Below, piece by piece: positions 1 to 7,826 of a stretch of DNA of 7,826 nt; the stretch's first letter is position 1, and each line of letters begins with the position of its first letter. The stretch covers positions 1 through 7,826 of the forward strand of contig JACPSV010000035.1 in assembly GCA_016193115.1 (NCBI GenBank), read 5' to 3'. The notes beneath the pieces are model-generated. The model did no database searches and was not told where the DNA came from. It saw only the letters and a program-made list of their open reading frames with translations. The translations under genes and the position numbers were made by a program. The stretch comes from Elusimicrobiota bacterium. GTDB taxonomy: Bacteria > Elusimicrobiota > Elusimicrobia > 2-02-FULL-39-32.

Positions 1-431
1 CATATTGCGTAATCCGCGCGGACAGATGTGTCAAATCCCTCTCCTCTTTTCCCCTAAAACCAAGCACGACGGCGCGCACTCTTCTCTCTGGAATTTCTAT
101 TTCCCGACTCGTTTCTTCCACTTCTAAAAGAGTTATTTCCTTCTGGCGCGCATTTTCCAGTTTCTGAGCTGTCTCTACGGCCCCCAATTCTCCGTTTTTC
201 CTGGCGATCCACCGGATCAATCTTCCTCTCTCAATTCCTCTCCACCAAGGGGTCGCTTCCAACATGTCCCCAACTCCCGCCATGAGTCTCTGGGAGGATG
301 GTTTGATGAGAATAGGTCTCAACTGCCCATCGGCGACCACTCGAATCATGTCTCGCATGCGCTTGCCAACCGTTTTGGGGGTTGATCCCACAAGCATTGC
401 GAGTAGATTTTTTTGAAAAACTTTCAACCGT

Positions 432-451
432 CCGTCATTCCCGCGAAAGCG
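432..451. repeat. Truncated copy of the palindromic repeat
   Basis: Twenty bases match 7099-7118 exactly, including the GTCATTCCCGCGAAAGCG core; the match then decays (GAGTATGATG in place of GGGAATCCAG) and the second arm is missing. It is read in the same phase as the full copy, giving RFRGNDG within the continuation frame. It is a remnant or half-element. Confidence 0.8.
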
Positions 452-899
452 AGTATGATGGCGAGAGGCTTGTTTCATAGCAGTTCCTACCGTGTTCCAC
501 CAGATGGATCTGGTCATTTCTGCGACTAGCTCATTCTGCGCGAGAACTTCTGTTGGCATGAAATCTCCCATCTCGCCAGTTTTTTCCGCGTTTATTTGGA
601 TGGCTCTGGCTTCTGCTAGGGTAAATCCGGCAAATTGAAGGATGAATTCTTGGACGTCGCCTCTCACGGTTTCAAAGGATAGAATCGTCGCAATAGTCCG
701 AACTTTTTCCAGAGTTAAAATCTCGCCTTGGGATCTTAGTTCGTTGAGATGTAACAAAACACGGATCGCTGTATTCCTTTCTCGAGAGACCAGACGTTTC
801 ATGCGTTTGCGAAGGTTTTCTTTTCTTTTATCCGGCAATGTGTCGAGATAGTCTTTTAGAGTCGTGGCCGCATTGAGATGGATCGCCCCTTCATTTACA

Positions 900-7826
<6,927 letters not shown>

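Noticed and set aside
642..851. Plus-strand open frame of 69 codons in the stretch without a minus-strand stop-to-start gene
   Set aside because: The minus strand here is an open, protein-like frame continuous with the giant gene, so this is a shadow.

Overview
The window is coding from end to end and holds what looks like one very large gene on the minus strand, cut off at both window edges. The main frame runs from the right edge (7826) to a TGA at 900-902, about 2,308 codons, and stays open past the right edge, so the true start lies outside. A second open minus-strand frame, shifted by one base, begins right after a stop at 950-952 and runs without a stop through position 1, 316 codons. 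It has no convincing start of its own and reads as the natural continuation of the same protein. The simplest view is a single gene of more than 2,600 codons broken by a one-base shift somewhere in 902-949.

Layout in the direction of translation (right to left): an unrecognised N-terminal region (about 7180-7826); a palindromic repeat element sitting in frame in the gene (7099-7171); a charged, helical, partly coiled-coil region (about 5850-7090); a SecA-type DEAD motor with Walker A, DEAD box, SAT, and motifs V and VI all readable (about 4040-5840); a long helical and alanine-rich region (about 2430-4040); a cluster of two or three hydrophobic segments (2175-2423); a lysine/glutamate-rich coiled coil (1887-2105); a further helical region; the frame break (900-949); and the shifted continuation (1-949), which carries a truncated copy of the same palindromic repeat (432-451). 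No RNA gene, promoter, terminator, CRISPR array or transposase gene was found, and no intergenic stretch exists.

The organism is a bacterium of roughly balanced base composition. Giant genes with helical membrane-associated products, together with dispersed palindromes that encode RFRGNDG-like peptides, are known from uncultivated lineages such as Omnitrophota, but many other bacteria carry such palindromes. That placement is inference only. The apparent biology is a membrane-anchored giant protein with its own SecA-like ATP-driven motor. Whether it moves a protein substrate, perhaps as a private export machine, cannot be told from sequence alone.
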